Source: Candidatus Jidaibacter sp.
GTDB lineage: Bacteria > Pseudomonadota > Alphaproteobacteria > Rickettsiales > Midichloriaceae
Length of the DNA: 21,652 nt
Direction: 5' to 3'
NCBI GenBank assembly: GCA_021298045.1
Contig: JAJTHY010000012.1
Location: 1 to 21,652, forward strand
Positions 7,906 through 14,946 of the stretch are shown piece by piece. Below the pieces are notes generated by a model. The model was given only the letters and a program-made list of their open reading frames with translations, was not told the DNA's origin and did no database searches. Position numbers and translations under genes: made by a program. Position 1 is the first letter of the stretch; each line of letters opens with the position of its first letter.

Positions 7906-9462
7906 ATGATTGAAATGCCGATATTATCGATAATTACCTTTTTGCCATTAGTGGCAGCTGGATTGCTTTGTTTAGCCGGGTATTTACCAATTAAACTTTC
8001 CGATACATTTTATAAAATTTATGGAATTATTACATCGCTCATAGTGCTTATACTATCTGTAGTATTGTGGGTATTATTTGATCCAACGCTTAGCACGTAT
8101 CAATTTGTTGAAAAAACAGCATGGATCGAGGGTAGCGATATTTTTTATAGTTTTGGCGTGGACGGTATTTCCATACCGCTAGTGTTACTTAGTGCATTTA
8201 TAATTCCTATATGCATACTATCTGGTTGGAATTCCATAGATAAGCGTATCAAAGAATTTGTGATTGCATTTCTGGTTATGGAAACATTTATCATGGGGAC
8301 ATTTCTAGCTCTCGATCTATTGCTGTTCTATATTTTTTTCGAAGCGGTTCTTATCCCAATGTATTTGGTTATAGGGGTTTGGGGTGGTGAAAATAGAGTC
8401 TATGCCGCTTTTAAGTTCTTTTTATATACCTTGGCTGGCTCAGTGTTGCTGTTGCTTGGGATTGTCTACATTTACTTCCAAGCTGAAACTACATATATTC
8501 CAGATCTTGTGAATATCCTACCTAGATATCAGCTTGATGTTCAAAATTGGTTATGGCTTGCGTTCTTTGCATCCTTTGCTGTTAAGGTGCCTATGTGGCC
8601 TGTACACACCTGGTTGCCAGATGCTCACGTGCAAGCGCCAACAGCTGGGTCGGTAGTGCTTGCTGGTATTTTACTTAAGCTTGGTGGATATGGTCTTATT
8701 AGATTTTCGATTCCTTTATTTCCTGGGGCCTCAGAATATTTTGCGGACTTTGTTTTTGTACTTAGTATTATTGCTGTGATTTATACATCTTTAGTTGCCC
8801 TCATGCAGCAAGATATGAAAAAGTTGATAGCATATTCCTCGATTGCTCACATGGGTTTTGTAACTGCTGGCTTATTTGCTTTTAACGCATTAAGTATTGA
8901 AGGAGCTCTTTTTCAAATGGTAAGCCATGGTGTTATATCGGGAGCTCTGTTTCTATGCGTTGGAGTTCTGTATGATAGAATGCATACAAAAGAGATTGCG
9001 TTTTATAGTGGGCTTACTTCGCTTATGCCGAAATTTGCATTACAGTTTATGATATTTATGTTGGCTTCAGTTGCTTTGCCATCTACCGCTGGGTTTGTTG
9101 GTGAGATATTGGTGTTAGCTGGAGTTTTTGCATCTAGTAAATATGTGAGTGCTTTGCTTGCAACGGGCATGGTATTGGGTGCTGCGTATATGTTATGGTT
9201 GTATGCTAGAGTCATGTTTGGTGAAGTAAAAAACGACAAGTTGATTGGTATAAAAGATTTAAATTTAGTAGAGCGTTTATGCTTTTGGCCACTGGCAATT
9301 GCGGTATTTGTGCTTGGTATTTACCCTACTAGTATTTTAGGGCACATGCATAAATCAGTTGCAGATACCATAACTAATTTTTCTGAGAACAAGTATGGCT
9401 ATAAGCAATCTATGAAGCTTGGAGATGGTGAAGCTAGTATAGTTATTGAAGGTGATAAGTAG
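7906..9462 (+). CDS. nuoM: NADH-quinone oxidoreductase subunit M
   Basis: About 518 aa from the ATG at 7906. An ATG at 7867 in the same frame would overlap nuoL by 25 bp and add a segment unlike the family; the hydrophobic start MPILSIITFLPL fits family N-termini better. Family features include EAVLIPMYLVIGVWGG with the conserved Glu, KVPMWPVHTWLPDAHVQAPT with Lys and His channel residues, and SSIAHMGFV. It is the ND4-type antiporter module of the complex I membrane arm. The hydrophilic tail of roughly 40 residues at the C-terminus is somewhat long. nuoN, the usual next gene, is absent; a tRNA and an island follow. Confidence 0.96.
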   Translation: MIEMPILSIITFLPLVAAGLLCLAGYLPIKLSDTFYKIYGIITSLIVLILSVVLWVLFDPTLSTYQFVEKTAWIEGSDIFYSFGVDGISIPLVLLSAFIIPICILSGWNSIDKRIKEFVIAFLVMETFIMGTFLALDLLLFYIFFEAVLIPMYLVIGVWGGENRVYAAFKFFLYTLAGSVLLLLGIVYIYFQAETTYIPDLVNILPRYQLDVQNWLWLAFFASFAVKVPMWPVHTWLPDAHVQAPTAGSVVLAGILLKLGGYGLIRFSIPLFPGASEYFADFVFVLSIIAVIYTSLVALMQQDMKKLIAYSSIAHMGFVTAGLFAFNALSIEGALFQMVSHGVISGALFLCVGVLYDRMHTKEIAFYSGLTSLMPKFALQFMIFMLASVALPSTAGFVGEILVLAGVFASSKYVSALLATGMVLGAAYMLWLYARVMFGEVKNDKLIGIKDLNLVERLCFWPLAIAVFVLGIYPTSILGHMHKSVADTITNFSENKYGYKQSMKLGDGEASIVIEGDK

Positions 9463-9505
9463 CTGAGCAGCTATCTGCTGATAAGAAAAATTTTACACAA
9501 TTGAC

Positions 9506-9534
9506 TTGCAATTGCCCTAAATTCAGGGTATTAC
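9506..9534 (+). promoter_or_regulatory. Candidate promoter of tRNA-Ser
   Basis: TTGCAA (9506-9511), a spacer of exactly 17 bp and TATTAC (9529-9534) lie just upstream of the tRNA. The start of transcription would be near 9541, giving a 5' leader of about 13 nt. A TTGACT at 9501 is 22 bp from the -10 and so less suitable. A short hairpin AGCAG-CTAT-CTGCT (9466-9479) right after nuoM lacks a T tract, so read-through from nuoM is possible. Confidence 0.45.
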
Positions 9535-9553
9535 AACCATTAATTCTTCCTAT

Positions 9554-9648
9554 GGAGCGGTGGCCGAGAGGCTGAAGGCGGCGGTTTGCTAAACCGTTAT
9601 ACGGATCTAAAGTTCGTATCGGGGGTTCGAATCCCCCCCGCTCCGCCA
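9554..9648 (+). tRNA. tRNA-Ser (anticodon GCT)
   Basis: A complete class II tRNA. The acceptor stem GGAGCGG pairs with CCGCTCC (9638-9644), followed by discriminator G and an encoded CCA (9646-9648). The T arm is GGGGG-TTCGAAT-CCCCC. The anticodon loop TTGCTAA gives anticodon GCT at 9588-9590, reading AGC and AGU serine codons. The long variable arm between 9597 and 9620 is as expected for tRNA-Ser. It sits at the junction of the conserved nuo block and the accessory island, a common insertion target, but I found no second copy of its 3' end elsewhere in the window. Confidence 0.97.
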
Positions 9649-9674
9649 GATTTTTGAGAGATAACTTTTCTCAC

Positions 9675-9702
9675 CGTCATTGCGAATGCAGTGAAGCAAT
9701 CC
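9675..9702. repeat. Short palindromic dispersed element, Rickettsia-type
   Basis: The stretch starting CGTCATTGCGAATG and ending GTGAAGCAATCC has inverted arms ATTGC (9679-9683) and GCAAT (9696-9700). This matches the widely dispersed CGTCATTGCGAG...GAAGCAATCC type of bacterial palindromic repeat well known from Rickettsia and some other genomes. Only one copy is seen here, so its dispersal cannot be shown from this window. Confidence 0.55.
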
Positions 9703-9755
9703 ATAGACCCCAGTATTTCTGAGCTTTTTAGCGTTTTTGTCTACCGTCAGACCCG

Positions 9756-9770
9756 TACCTCACTTTCTCC
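9756..9770. repeat. Half-site-like repeat, inverted copy at 9956
   Basis: TACCTCACTTTCTCC here matches the reverse complement of 9956-9970 at 14 of 15 bases. It shares TACCT with the neighbouring CCTTGATTTACCT repeats but then continues differently. See the composite copy at 9956-9979. Confidence 0.5.
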
Positions 9771-9823
9771 AATTTTGTCATTTTCTCCCCAAAATCTCTG
9801 TTTTTGACCTCTCCATCTCCGAT

Positions 9824-9856
9824 ACATGCGAACACTCAGGGTGAAGGTACGCATGT
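9824..9856. repeat. Inverted repeat ACATGCG/CGCATGT
   Basis: ACATGCG (9824-9830) and CGCATGT (9850-9856) are perfect 7-bp inverted arms with a 19-nt interior. It lies 8 bp before the left CCTTGATTTACCT copy. No T tract follows, so a terminator is unlikely; a protein-binding site or part of a dispersed repeat is possible. Confidence 0.4.
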
Positions 9857-9864
9857 CCTCAAAC

Positions 9865-9884
9865 CCTTGATTTACCTGGGTTTT
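9865..9884 (+). repeat. Left copy of island-flanking direct repeat (candidate att-like site)
   Basis: CCTTGATTTACCTGGGTTTT here and CCTTGATTTACCTAGGTTTT at 21390-21409 agree at 19 of 20 positions in the same orientation, 11.5 kb apart, on either side of the accessory genes. The left copy also has flanking arms AAACCC (9861-9866) and GGGTTT (9878-9883), a small dyad. This fits a recombination site of the recombinase at the right end but may also be a dispersed repeat. Confidence 0.5.
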
Positions 9885-9955
9885 AGAAGATTACTGTTTT
9901 TTGGCCCTTCATTTTTTAGAGAACAAAAACCGGAGTAGCAAGCGGAATTCGAAAC

Positions 9956-9979
9956 GGAGAAAATGAGGTAAATCAAGGG
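9956..9979 (-). repeat. Inverted composite copy of the flanking repeat
   Basis: Read on the minus strand, the first 14 bases (CCCTTGATTTACCT) match 9864-9877 exactly and the remainder (CATTTTCTCC) matches 9761-9770 with one mismatch. The copy therefore looks like a hybrid of two sites sharing TACCT, as expected after exchange between them. The rest of 9649-10066 holds no gene that I can support. Confidence 0.45.
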
Positions 9980-10066
9980 ATGGAACGCAGTTTCTACTAT
10001 CCTTCTAAGAAGAGATATGTTATATGTATATATGTTATGCGTAGCTAAATTTATTTAACAGGAACG

Positions 10067-10093
10067 ATGACTATTATAATGAGTGACCAATAA
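10067..10093 (+). other. Possible 8-codon leader peptide before the APH-like gene
   Basis: ATG at 10067 follows AGGAACG and encodes MTIIMSDQ, stopping as TAATG at the APH-like start (10093), which has no ribosome-binding site of its own. Such an arrangement would couple translation. However, the same bases include TATAAT (10075-10080), which could be a -10 element giving an almost leaderless transcript, so the two readings compete. Confidence 0.28.
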
Positions 10094-11112
10094 TGCTAAT
10101 AAAACCTGATCTCAAAGACGAAGAAATCATTGCGTGTTTGCGGGATGCCTATGGACTGGATATAGCAACCGTTTCATTTCTGCCTCTTGGTGCTGATTTC
10201 AACACGGCTGTTTATCGCGTTACAACAAATAACGGATCAGATTATTTCCTCAAATTAAGAAGCGGTAAGTTTTTAGAGGCTTCGGTATCAGTTCCAAAAT
10301 ACTTGGCTGATCTGGGTATAAAGCAAATAATCCCACCTCTTGCAACCAAAACAGGGCAACTTTGGATAAGCTTGACATCATTCAAGGCAATTCTGTACCC
10401 TTATATTGAAGGCCGTAATGGCGTTGACACCAAACTATCAAAAGATCACTGGGCTCAATTTGGTGCGGCCGTTAAAAAGCTTCATGAGCTCGATATTCCT
10501 GCGTCAATAACACAAGATGTGCCACGGGAGACTTTCTCTTCTAAATGGCGCGAGACCGTAAAAGCATTTCTTATGCGCATTGAAAGTGAGGTTTTCGAAG
10601 AGCCTGTCGCTGTAAGAATGGCACTGTTCCTGAAATCCAAAAGTAGCGAAACCCTTAAACTTGTGGAGCACGCTGAAGAGCTTGCAATCACGATCCAGAA
10701 ACAGCCCCTCGACTATGTTTTATGCCACGCTGATATGCATGGCTGGAACCTAATTATTGATAAAGAAAACGCCCTTTATATTGTTGACTGGGATACGCTT
10801 ATCTTTGCCCCCGTTGAGCGTGATTTGATGTTTATCGGCGCTGGTATTTGGGATAGTGGCCTGACAGCCGCCGAAGAAGAATCACTATTTTATCAGGGAT
10901 ATACTCAGACAAATATAAATCAGGATGTAATCGCCTATTACCGCTTCGAGCGTATTATTCAAGACATTAGCGACTATTGTGAGTACATCTTTCTGTCTGA
11001 TGAAGGTGGTGACGATCGTATGCAATGCTTTGAACACTTGCAGCCTGTTTTTCTGCCGAATGGCGCAATAGAGAGAGCGTATGACTCTTATAATACGAGG
11101 AAAATTTTATGA
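10093..11112 (+). CDS. APH(9)-like aminoglycoside/spectinomycin phosphotransferase family kinase
   Basis: 339 aa. It has the protein-kinase-like APH fold: nucleotide-binding Lys in YFLKLR (54), YPYIEG hinge region (102-107), the Brenner catalytic loop CHADMHGWN with catalytic Asp 214 and Asn 219, and the metal-binding IVDWD (Asp 232/234). The sequence around GADFNTAVYRV, PRETFSSKWRETVKAF and PVERDLMFIGAG closely recalls the spectinomycin phosphotransferase APH(9)-Ia known from Legionella. Substrate is nevertheless unproven; many relatives phosphorylate other small molecules. It is the first gene of a run of four genes linked by ATGA overlaps, with the NUDIX gene following. Its start choice is the only ATG near the beginning of the domain. 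Confidence 0.85.
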   Translation: MLIKPDLKDEEIIACLRDAYGLDIATVSFLPLGADFNTAVYRVTTNNGSDYFLKLRSGKFLEASVSVPKYLADLGIKQIIPPLATKTGQLWISLTSFKAILYPYIEGRNGVDTKLSKDHWAQFGAAVKKLHELDIPASITQDVPRETFSSKWRETVKAFLMRIESEVFEEPVAVRMALFLKSKSSETLKLVEHAEELAITIQKQPLDYVLCHADMHGWNLIIDKENALYIVDWDTLIFAPVERDLMFIGAGIWDSGLTAAEEESLFYQGYTQTNINQDVIAYYRFERIIQDISDYCEYIFLSDEGGDDRMQCFEHLQPVFLPNGAIERAYDSYNTRKIL

Positions 11113-12101
11113 GATTATATTTTATAGGCGGCGCCAGTGGCAGCGGTAAAACGGCTGTGATGCCTCATTTAAAAGAGCTTTTGGGAGATGACATCGCTGT
11201 TTATGATTTTGACGATATTGGCGTACCAGATGGTGCTGATAAAAAATGGCGTCAAGAATCCACCGAAAAGTGGCTGCAAAAATTATTGAGCGAAGGCAAA
11301 GATACCTGCTTGCTGGGTCAAATTGTTTTAGGCGAAATACTGAGCTGCCCTTCAGCCAAACACATAGATAAAATCAACTTCTATCTTTTAGATGTTAGCG
11401 ATTTCGAGCGTATTGGGCGACTCAAAAAGCGCAACACCTATGGTGCTGATCAAAACATGCTGAACTGGGCTGCTTGGCTTCGTATGCATCATCAAGACCA
11501 TGAGTGGACTCCCCATGTTATCCAAGAAGATGCAGCCGATATAATGGATTTTACCAGGCTATCTGCTCTTAAAAGCTATGAAGAAGTTGCGAATGTAAAA
11601 ATCCTCGATACAACCGACCTTGCTTTGCATGAAGTTGCAGGGGAATTGGCAGATTGGGTCAGATCATTTGATATTGCCCCATTTCATGTTGTTAAAGTCC
11701 AACCACATGAAGTTGTTGTTATAGAAAATAAAATAACCTCCTACAATAACAGCAAAGTACCATTCATTCAGAAACAACCTTTTATTAATTTAAATTTTTG
11801 TATAAAGGATGATAGCGGATTAATTATCGCGGGCATTACTTCTTTGATGTATTGTTGGGGTATGTTGTTTGTGGATATTTTAGCCGTAGACGAAAAATAT
11901 TATAAAAATGGTCTGGGTAGTAAACTGCTTAGTCATGTAGAAAATGAAGCTAAGAAACTTGGGGCAACCCTGGCTCATCTAGATACCTTTGATTTCCAGG
12001 CGAAAGACTTTTACCTCAAATATGGCTATGAGGTCTTTGGTGTTTTAGACGACTGCCCAAAAGGGCATAAGAGATATTATATGAAAAAGGTTTTGGTATG
12101 A
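11109..12101 (+). CDS. P-loop kinase-GNAT acetyltransferase fusion protein
   Basis: 330 aa in two parts. Residues 1 to about 190 form a P-loop nucleotide-binding domain: Walker A GGASGSGKT (7-15), an acidic VYDFDDIG segment (31-38) where small-molecule and nucleotide kinases bind substrate, and a basic helix RLKKRN. Residues about 193-330 form a GNAT domain: acetyl-CoA loop region FVDILAVDEKYYKNGLGSKLL (254-274, the GxG type loop NGLGS) and the C-terminal FYLKYGYEVFGVLDD with GHKRYYMKK. It would thus combine ATP- and acetyl-CoA-dependent chemistry. The gene overlaps its neighbours on both sides by 4 bp. Substrates are unknown; the layout suggests successive modifications of the same small molecule. 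Confidence 0.82.
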   Translation: MRLYFIGGASGSGKTAVMPHLKELLGDDIAVYDFDDIGVPDGADKKWRQESTEKWLQKLLSEGKDTCLLGQIVLGEILSCPSAKHIDKINFYLLDVSDFERIGRLKKRNTYGADQNMLNWAAWLRMHHQDHEWTPHVIQEDAADIMDFTRLSALKSYEEVANVKILDTTDLALHEVAGELADWVRSFDIAPFHVVKVQPHEVVVIENKITSYNNSKVPFIQKQPFINLNFCIKDDSGLIIAGITSLMYCWGMLFVDILAVDEKYYKNGLGSKLLSHVENEAKKLGATLAHLDTFDFQAKDFYLKYGYEVFGVLDDCPKGHKRYYMKKVLV

Positions 12102-12535
12102 TAAGGCATGCCACAATTGATGATATACCCAAGCTTTTGCCTCTTTTATCAGAGCTAGGTTACCCGGCTACTTTGGGGGGTTTGAATAGAAGATTTCTAA
12201 AATTCGTAAAGAATCCGGGTTACGGTGTTGCGGTTTGTGAAATGAATGAAAAAATTACGGGGCTTGTTGCTTGGACAAAAACGGATCATTTGATCTCGGA
12301 TGCAACGCGCTTTTCGATTGTGGGACTCGTTGTATCGACAAGCCATAGAAGTACTGGTATCGGTAAAAAACTCATGAAATTTGTTGAGGACATTGCACAA
12401 CAAGACTCACCGGCTATTATTGATTTAACCTCTGGCCTGAGACGAGCACAGGACGGTACCCATGAATTTTATAAGCGCATTGGCTATCAAAATGAAGGGC
12501 CTATGGCGAAACTTTATTTACGGAAAGAATTATGA
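12098..12535 (+). CDS. GNAT family N-acetyltransferase
   Basis: 145 aa, the size of a single GNAT domain. It starts IRHATIDDIPKL, a typical beta1-alpha1 opening, and has motif A at 75-97 with the acetyl-CoA loop HRSTGIGKKL. The end HEFYKRIGYQNEG is the usual motif B, where the aligned Tyr often acts as general acid. Relatives include AAC(6')-type and many unspecified acetyltransferases; the substrate is not readable. ATGA overlaps at both ends tie it to the P-loop/GNAT fusion and the GFA gene. Confidence 0.9.
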   Translation: MIRHATIDDIPKLLPLLSELGYPATLGGLNRRFLKFVKNPGYGVAVCEMNEKITGLVAWTKTDHLISDATRFSIVGLVVSTSHRSTGIGKKLMKFVEDIAQQDSPAIIDLTSGLRRAQDGTHEFYKRIGYQNEGPMAKLYLRKEL

Positions 12536-12933
12536 TTACAGGAAAATGCTTTTGTGGAAAGATCCACTATAAAATTGAAGCTAATATTTTAAAATCTGGT
12601 ATTTGCCATTGTCATGATTGCCAGCGTCTAACGGGCGGCACAGCCTGGCCTTTTATTGCGGTGCCTTATGAATCATTGGTTGTACACGGCAAGACAAAAG
12701 AATTTACACGCCCAGGTGCAAGTGGCAAGCCGGTTCATGTAAGTTTTTGCGGGATATGTGGTTCCACACTCTTTGGCAAGCCAGAGATTTGGCCTCATAT
12801 TAGAATTGTTGGAGCAAGCAGCCTGGATGATAAAACTCTTTTCTCGCCTGATATGTATGTATGGACTGAAGATGCACCAGAGTGGACCTTATTTGATCCA
12901 AACATCCCCAAATTTAATCGTGGATCGATTTAG
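12532..12933 (+). CDS. GFA family zinc protein (glutathione-dependent formaldehyde-activating/CENP-V fold)
   Basis: 133 aa. The cysteine pattern of the family is complete: CFCG (6-8), CHCHDC (25-30) and CGIC (73-76), which bind two zinc ions. Members were named for an enzyme forming S-hydroxymethyl-glutathione from formaldehyde, though many have no proven activity. Here the typical CxCGxxxY opening and the SFCGICGSTLF segment are well preserved. The ATG overlaps the GNAT stop by 4 bp, so it is part of the same operon, fitting a general detoxification theme. Confidence 0.92.
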   Translation: MITGKCFCGKIHYKIEANILKSGICHCHDCQRLTGGTAWPFIAVPYESLVVHGKTKEFTRPGASGKPVHVSFCGICGSTLFGKPEIWPHIRIVGASSLDDKTLFSPDMYVWTEDAPEWTLFDPNIPKFNRGSI

Positions 12934-12945
12934 AAGGTAAAAAGT

Positions 12946-13461
12946 ATGCAAGAGATTTATCAATACTGCCCTGTATGTCAAAGTCCAATGATTTCCAAAA
13001 TAGTTGATCATTGTGACCGTCTGGTGTGTTCCTCACCGAAATGTGAATTTATTTTTTGGAATTCTCCTGTGCCGGTAGTTGCAGGAATTATTGAAACAGA
13101 TAAAGGAATTGTGCTTGCAAAAAACAACGCATGGACAGGTGATATTTACTCTCTTATTGCAGGTTTTATCAATCCAAATGAATCGCCTATTGACGCAATT
13201 AAACGTGAATGCAAAGAAGAGTTAGGCTTAACAGCCTCTACCACCGATTTAGTCGGGATATATCCCTTTGAACAAAGAAATCAGATTATCCTTGTTTATC
13301 ACATCCAGGCCGAGGGAGATATTTTCATTAATGATGAACTTCATTCTTTTAAAACTTTCTCAAGGCAAGAATTGAGAAACTGGCCCTTTGGCCAAGATAA
13401 GTTAGACGGTTGGCCGTTCGGATGTGGTTGGGCGATCAAAGATTGGTTAAATTCAAAATAG
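12946..13461 (+). CDS. NUDIX hydrolase with N-terminal zinc ribbon
   Basis: 171 aa. The Nudix box is perfect at residues 73-95: G73-x5-E79-x7-RE(87-88)-x2-EE(91-92)-x-G, which binds the metal for hydrolysis of nucleoside diphosphates linked to another group. An N-terminal ribbon has cysteines at 8, 11, 28 and 33, as in NudC-like (NADH pyrophosphatase/de-capping) proteins, but the whole is shorter than NudC (about 260 aa) and lacks its large N-terminal part. AGAAGG precedes the ATG by a proper distance. It is the last gene of the operon, 12 bp after the GFA gene, and converges with the MarR gene 4 bp away. Confidence 0.92.
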   Translation: MQEIYQYCPVCQSPMISKIVDHCDRLVCSSPKCEFIFWNSPVPVVAGIIETDKGIVLAKNNAWTGDIYSLIAGFINPNESPIDAIKRECKEELGLTASTTDLVGIYPFEQRNQIILVYHIQAEGDIFINDELHSFKTFSRQELRNWPFGQDKLDGWPFGCGWAIKDWLNSK

Positions 13462-13465
13462 ACCC

Positions 13466-13918
13466 CTAATCCATATCGCCATTGTTTAAATTATTAAAAC
13501 ACTCGAGCAATAGCTTTTCGAGAAGCACCTTATGTTCCCTACTTACTGTAGCGAGCATTCGTGACTCGACAGCACGTATCATATCATGCGCTTGAGTCAC
13601 AACTTTATGCCCTTGATCCGTCAATTCTGTACACAAAATTCTACCATGGGAAGCATCGCTTTTACGCTGAATTAAACCCCGTTTTTCTAAATTAGAGACA
13701 ATACCGTGCATGGTTTGAGCTGTGATAAAGGCTGATCTTGCAAGTGCAGCATTAGACGCTCCCGGCTTTAACTCGAGTTGCGCAAGAACTGCATACTGTG
13801 GCGTAGTAAGATCAAGAGCCCTTAAAGCTTCATCCATATGAAGACGCAGAGCATGTTGGGTCTTTTTCAGTTTGTACCCAAGCAAACTTTTAACACCTAC
13901 CTCTTTATCTATTGACAT
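13466..13918 (-). CDS. MarR family transcriptional regulator
   Basis: 150 aa from the ATG at 13918, which has AAGGA seven bases upstream; a longer reading from 13981 would overlap the divergent gene. The winged-helix region is clear: LDLTTPQYAVLAQLELKPG, then the recognition helix around ARSAFITAQTMHGIVSNLEKRGLI and a wing with RKSDASHGRILCTELT. MarR proteins are dimeric repressors released by small phenolic or oxidant ligands. It is divergent from the SnoaL-like gene over a 55-bp gap, the usual place for its operator, so that gene is the likely main target. Confidence 0.92.
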   Translation of the reverse strand: MSIDKEVGVKSLLGYKLKKTQHALRLHMDEALRALDLTTPQYAVLAQLELKPGASNAALARSAFITAQTMHGIVSNLEKRGLIQRKSDASHGRILCTELTDQGHKVVTQAHDMIRAVESRMLATVSREHKVLLEKLLLECFNNLNNGDMD

Positions 13919-13973
13919 ATCAGTGTCCTTATAATACATTATCAGTATGCTTACACTATAATAGGAGTTTGAT
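13919..13973. promoter_or_regulatory. MarR / SnoaL-like divergent control region
   Basis: The gap contains ATTAT (13938-13942 region) and a matching ATAAT (13958-13962) around an imperfect dyad AGTATGC-TTACACT, a plausible MarR dimer site. TATAAT (13957-13962) lies directly before the ribosome-binding site AGGAG (13963-13967) of the rightward gene, and TATTAT on the minus strand before AAGGA of marR. The -10 elements are too close to the starts to be certain. Confidence 0.4.
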
Positions 13974-14360
13974 ATGAACACAACTGATAATTTGAACCTT
14001 GCTGAAAGCTATTACAATGCCATGCTTGCCAAGGACTTTGATAAGATGGCTGGCTATTTGCATGACAATGTGCATTTTATCGGACCACTAGCAGAAATGC
14101 AGGGCAAAGATGCTGTTGTGGCGGCCGCAAAAAATTTTGGCGAAATATTGCAGGATATCCAAATCAGATCTAGATTTTCCTCGGATACTAAGATCATGTT
14201 CGCTTATGACATGGTCGTCCCAGCCCCCATTGGTAAGTTCAGGGCAGCGGTGCTGATGGAATTTATGGATGGTCTGATCTCTAAAATTGAGCTATTTTAC
14301 GACGCAAGTCCCTTTCAAGGAAAGAAAAGCGAGATTTTCGATAACAGCAGAGGTTCGTAG
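13974..14360 (+). CDS. SnoaL-like/NTF2-fold protein
   Basis: 128 aa. The opening NLAESYYNAMLAKDFDKMAGYLHDNVHFIGP followed by GKDAVVAAAKNF is the classic start of the SnoaL-like NTF2 cone fold, and the C-terminal sheet strands LMEFMDGLISKIELFYDASPF fit. Such proteins bind or transform small hydrophobic molecules, but activity varies greatly. AGGAG lies six bases before the ATG. It is divergent from marR and probably controlled by it. Its stop lies 2 bp from the convergent XRE-cupin gene. Confidence 0.85.
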   Translation: MNTTDNLNLAESYYNAMLAKDFDKMAGYLHDNVHFIGPLAEMQGKDAVVAAAKNFGEILQDIQIRSRFSSDTKIMFAYDMVVPAPIGKFRAAVLMEFMDGLISKIELFYDASPFQGKKSEIFDNSRGS

Positions 14361-14362
14361 GT

Positions 14363-14923
14363 TTATCTCGTATAATGGATCATATCGTGGAACAAAACTG
14401 GTTGATCCGAAAGGTTACGGTAGCCATGTGGAAGAGAGGCGTCAAAGCGCAATCCCTCATGTTGATTAACCTGATGCCACTCTCCTTGCACCAATACTTC
14501 AATAGAGCCAGTCACTGGAATCACATGCTCGATCACTCCTTTTTGATGGGGAGGTGATAGATGCGTACAACCTGGTAACAACTCTATAATAAAGACTTCA
14601 AGCCCAAGATTCTCATCAAATGGGAAGATAGGCATAACGTTGATCTTATCATCTTGTTTATGTAGCTGTTGTAGTCCAGGCTTTCTATGCACACAGCCTG
14701 ATTTATAAGGCTCTATATCCTCTACAAAGGATGAAAATGACACATCAAGTCCACTTGCAATCTTCCAAAGCGTTGCGATTGTAGGGCTTGATTCTCCACG
14801 TTCAATTTGCCCAAGCATCGCTTTACTAACACCAGTTTTTTGCGACGTAACATCTAAACTCCAGCCTCTTTGATTTCGAAGATCTTTCAAAGTGGATGAT
14901 ATTTTAGCGGTTAAATGATTCAC
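14363..14923 (-). CDS. XRE family regulator with C-terminal cupin domain
   Basis: 186 aa. An XRE-type helix-turn-helix occupies about residues 7-62 (LKDLRNQRGWSLDVTSQKTGVSKAMLGQIERGESSPTIATLWKIA by parts), followed by a cupin-2 barrel at about 95-183 with the G-x-H/E pattern PPHQKGVIEHVIPVTGS and a second motif near LPHGYRNL. Proteins with this architecture sense a small ligand, often an amino acid or amine-related compound, through the cupin. It is divergent from the YbaK-AlaX-DUF2000 operon, and two copies of one palindrome lie between them, so it most likely controls both itself and the operon. Confidence 0.93.
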   Translation of the reverse strand: MNHLTAKISSTLKDLRNQRGWSLDVTSQKTGVSKAMLGQIERGESSPTIATLWKIASGLDVSFSSFVEDIEPYKSGCVHRKPGLQQLHKQDDKINVMPIFPFDENLGLEVFIIELLPGCTHLSPPHQKGVIEHVIPVTGSIEVLVQGEWHQVNQHEGLRFDASLPHGYRNLSDQPVLFHDMIHYTR

Positions 14924-14946
14924 GACTCCCTCACAAAAAATACTTG

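Noticed and set aside
9466..9479. Terminator after nuoM (AGCAG-CTAT-CTGCT)
   Set aside because: Only five base pairs and no adjacent T tract, so it is not reported as a terminator.
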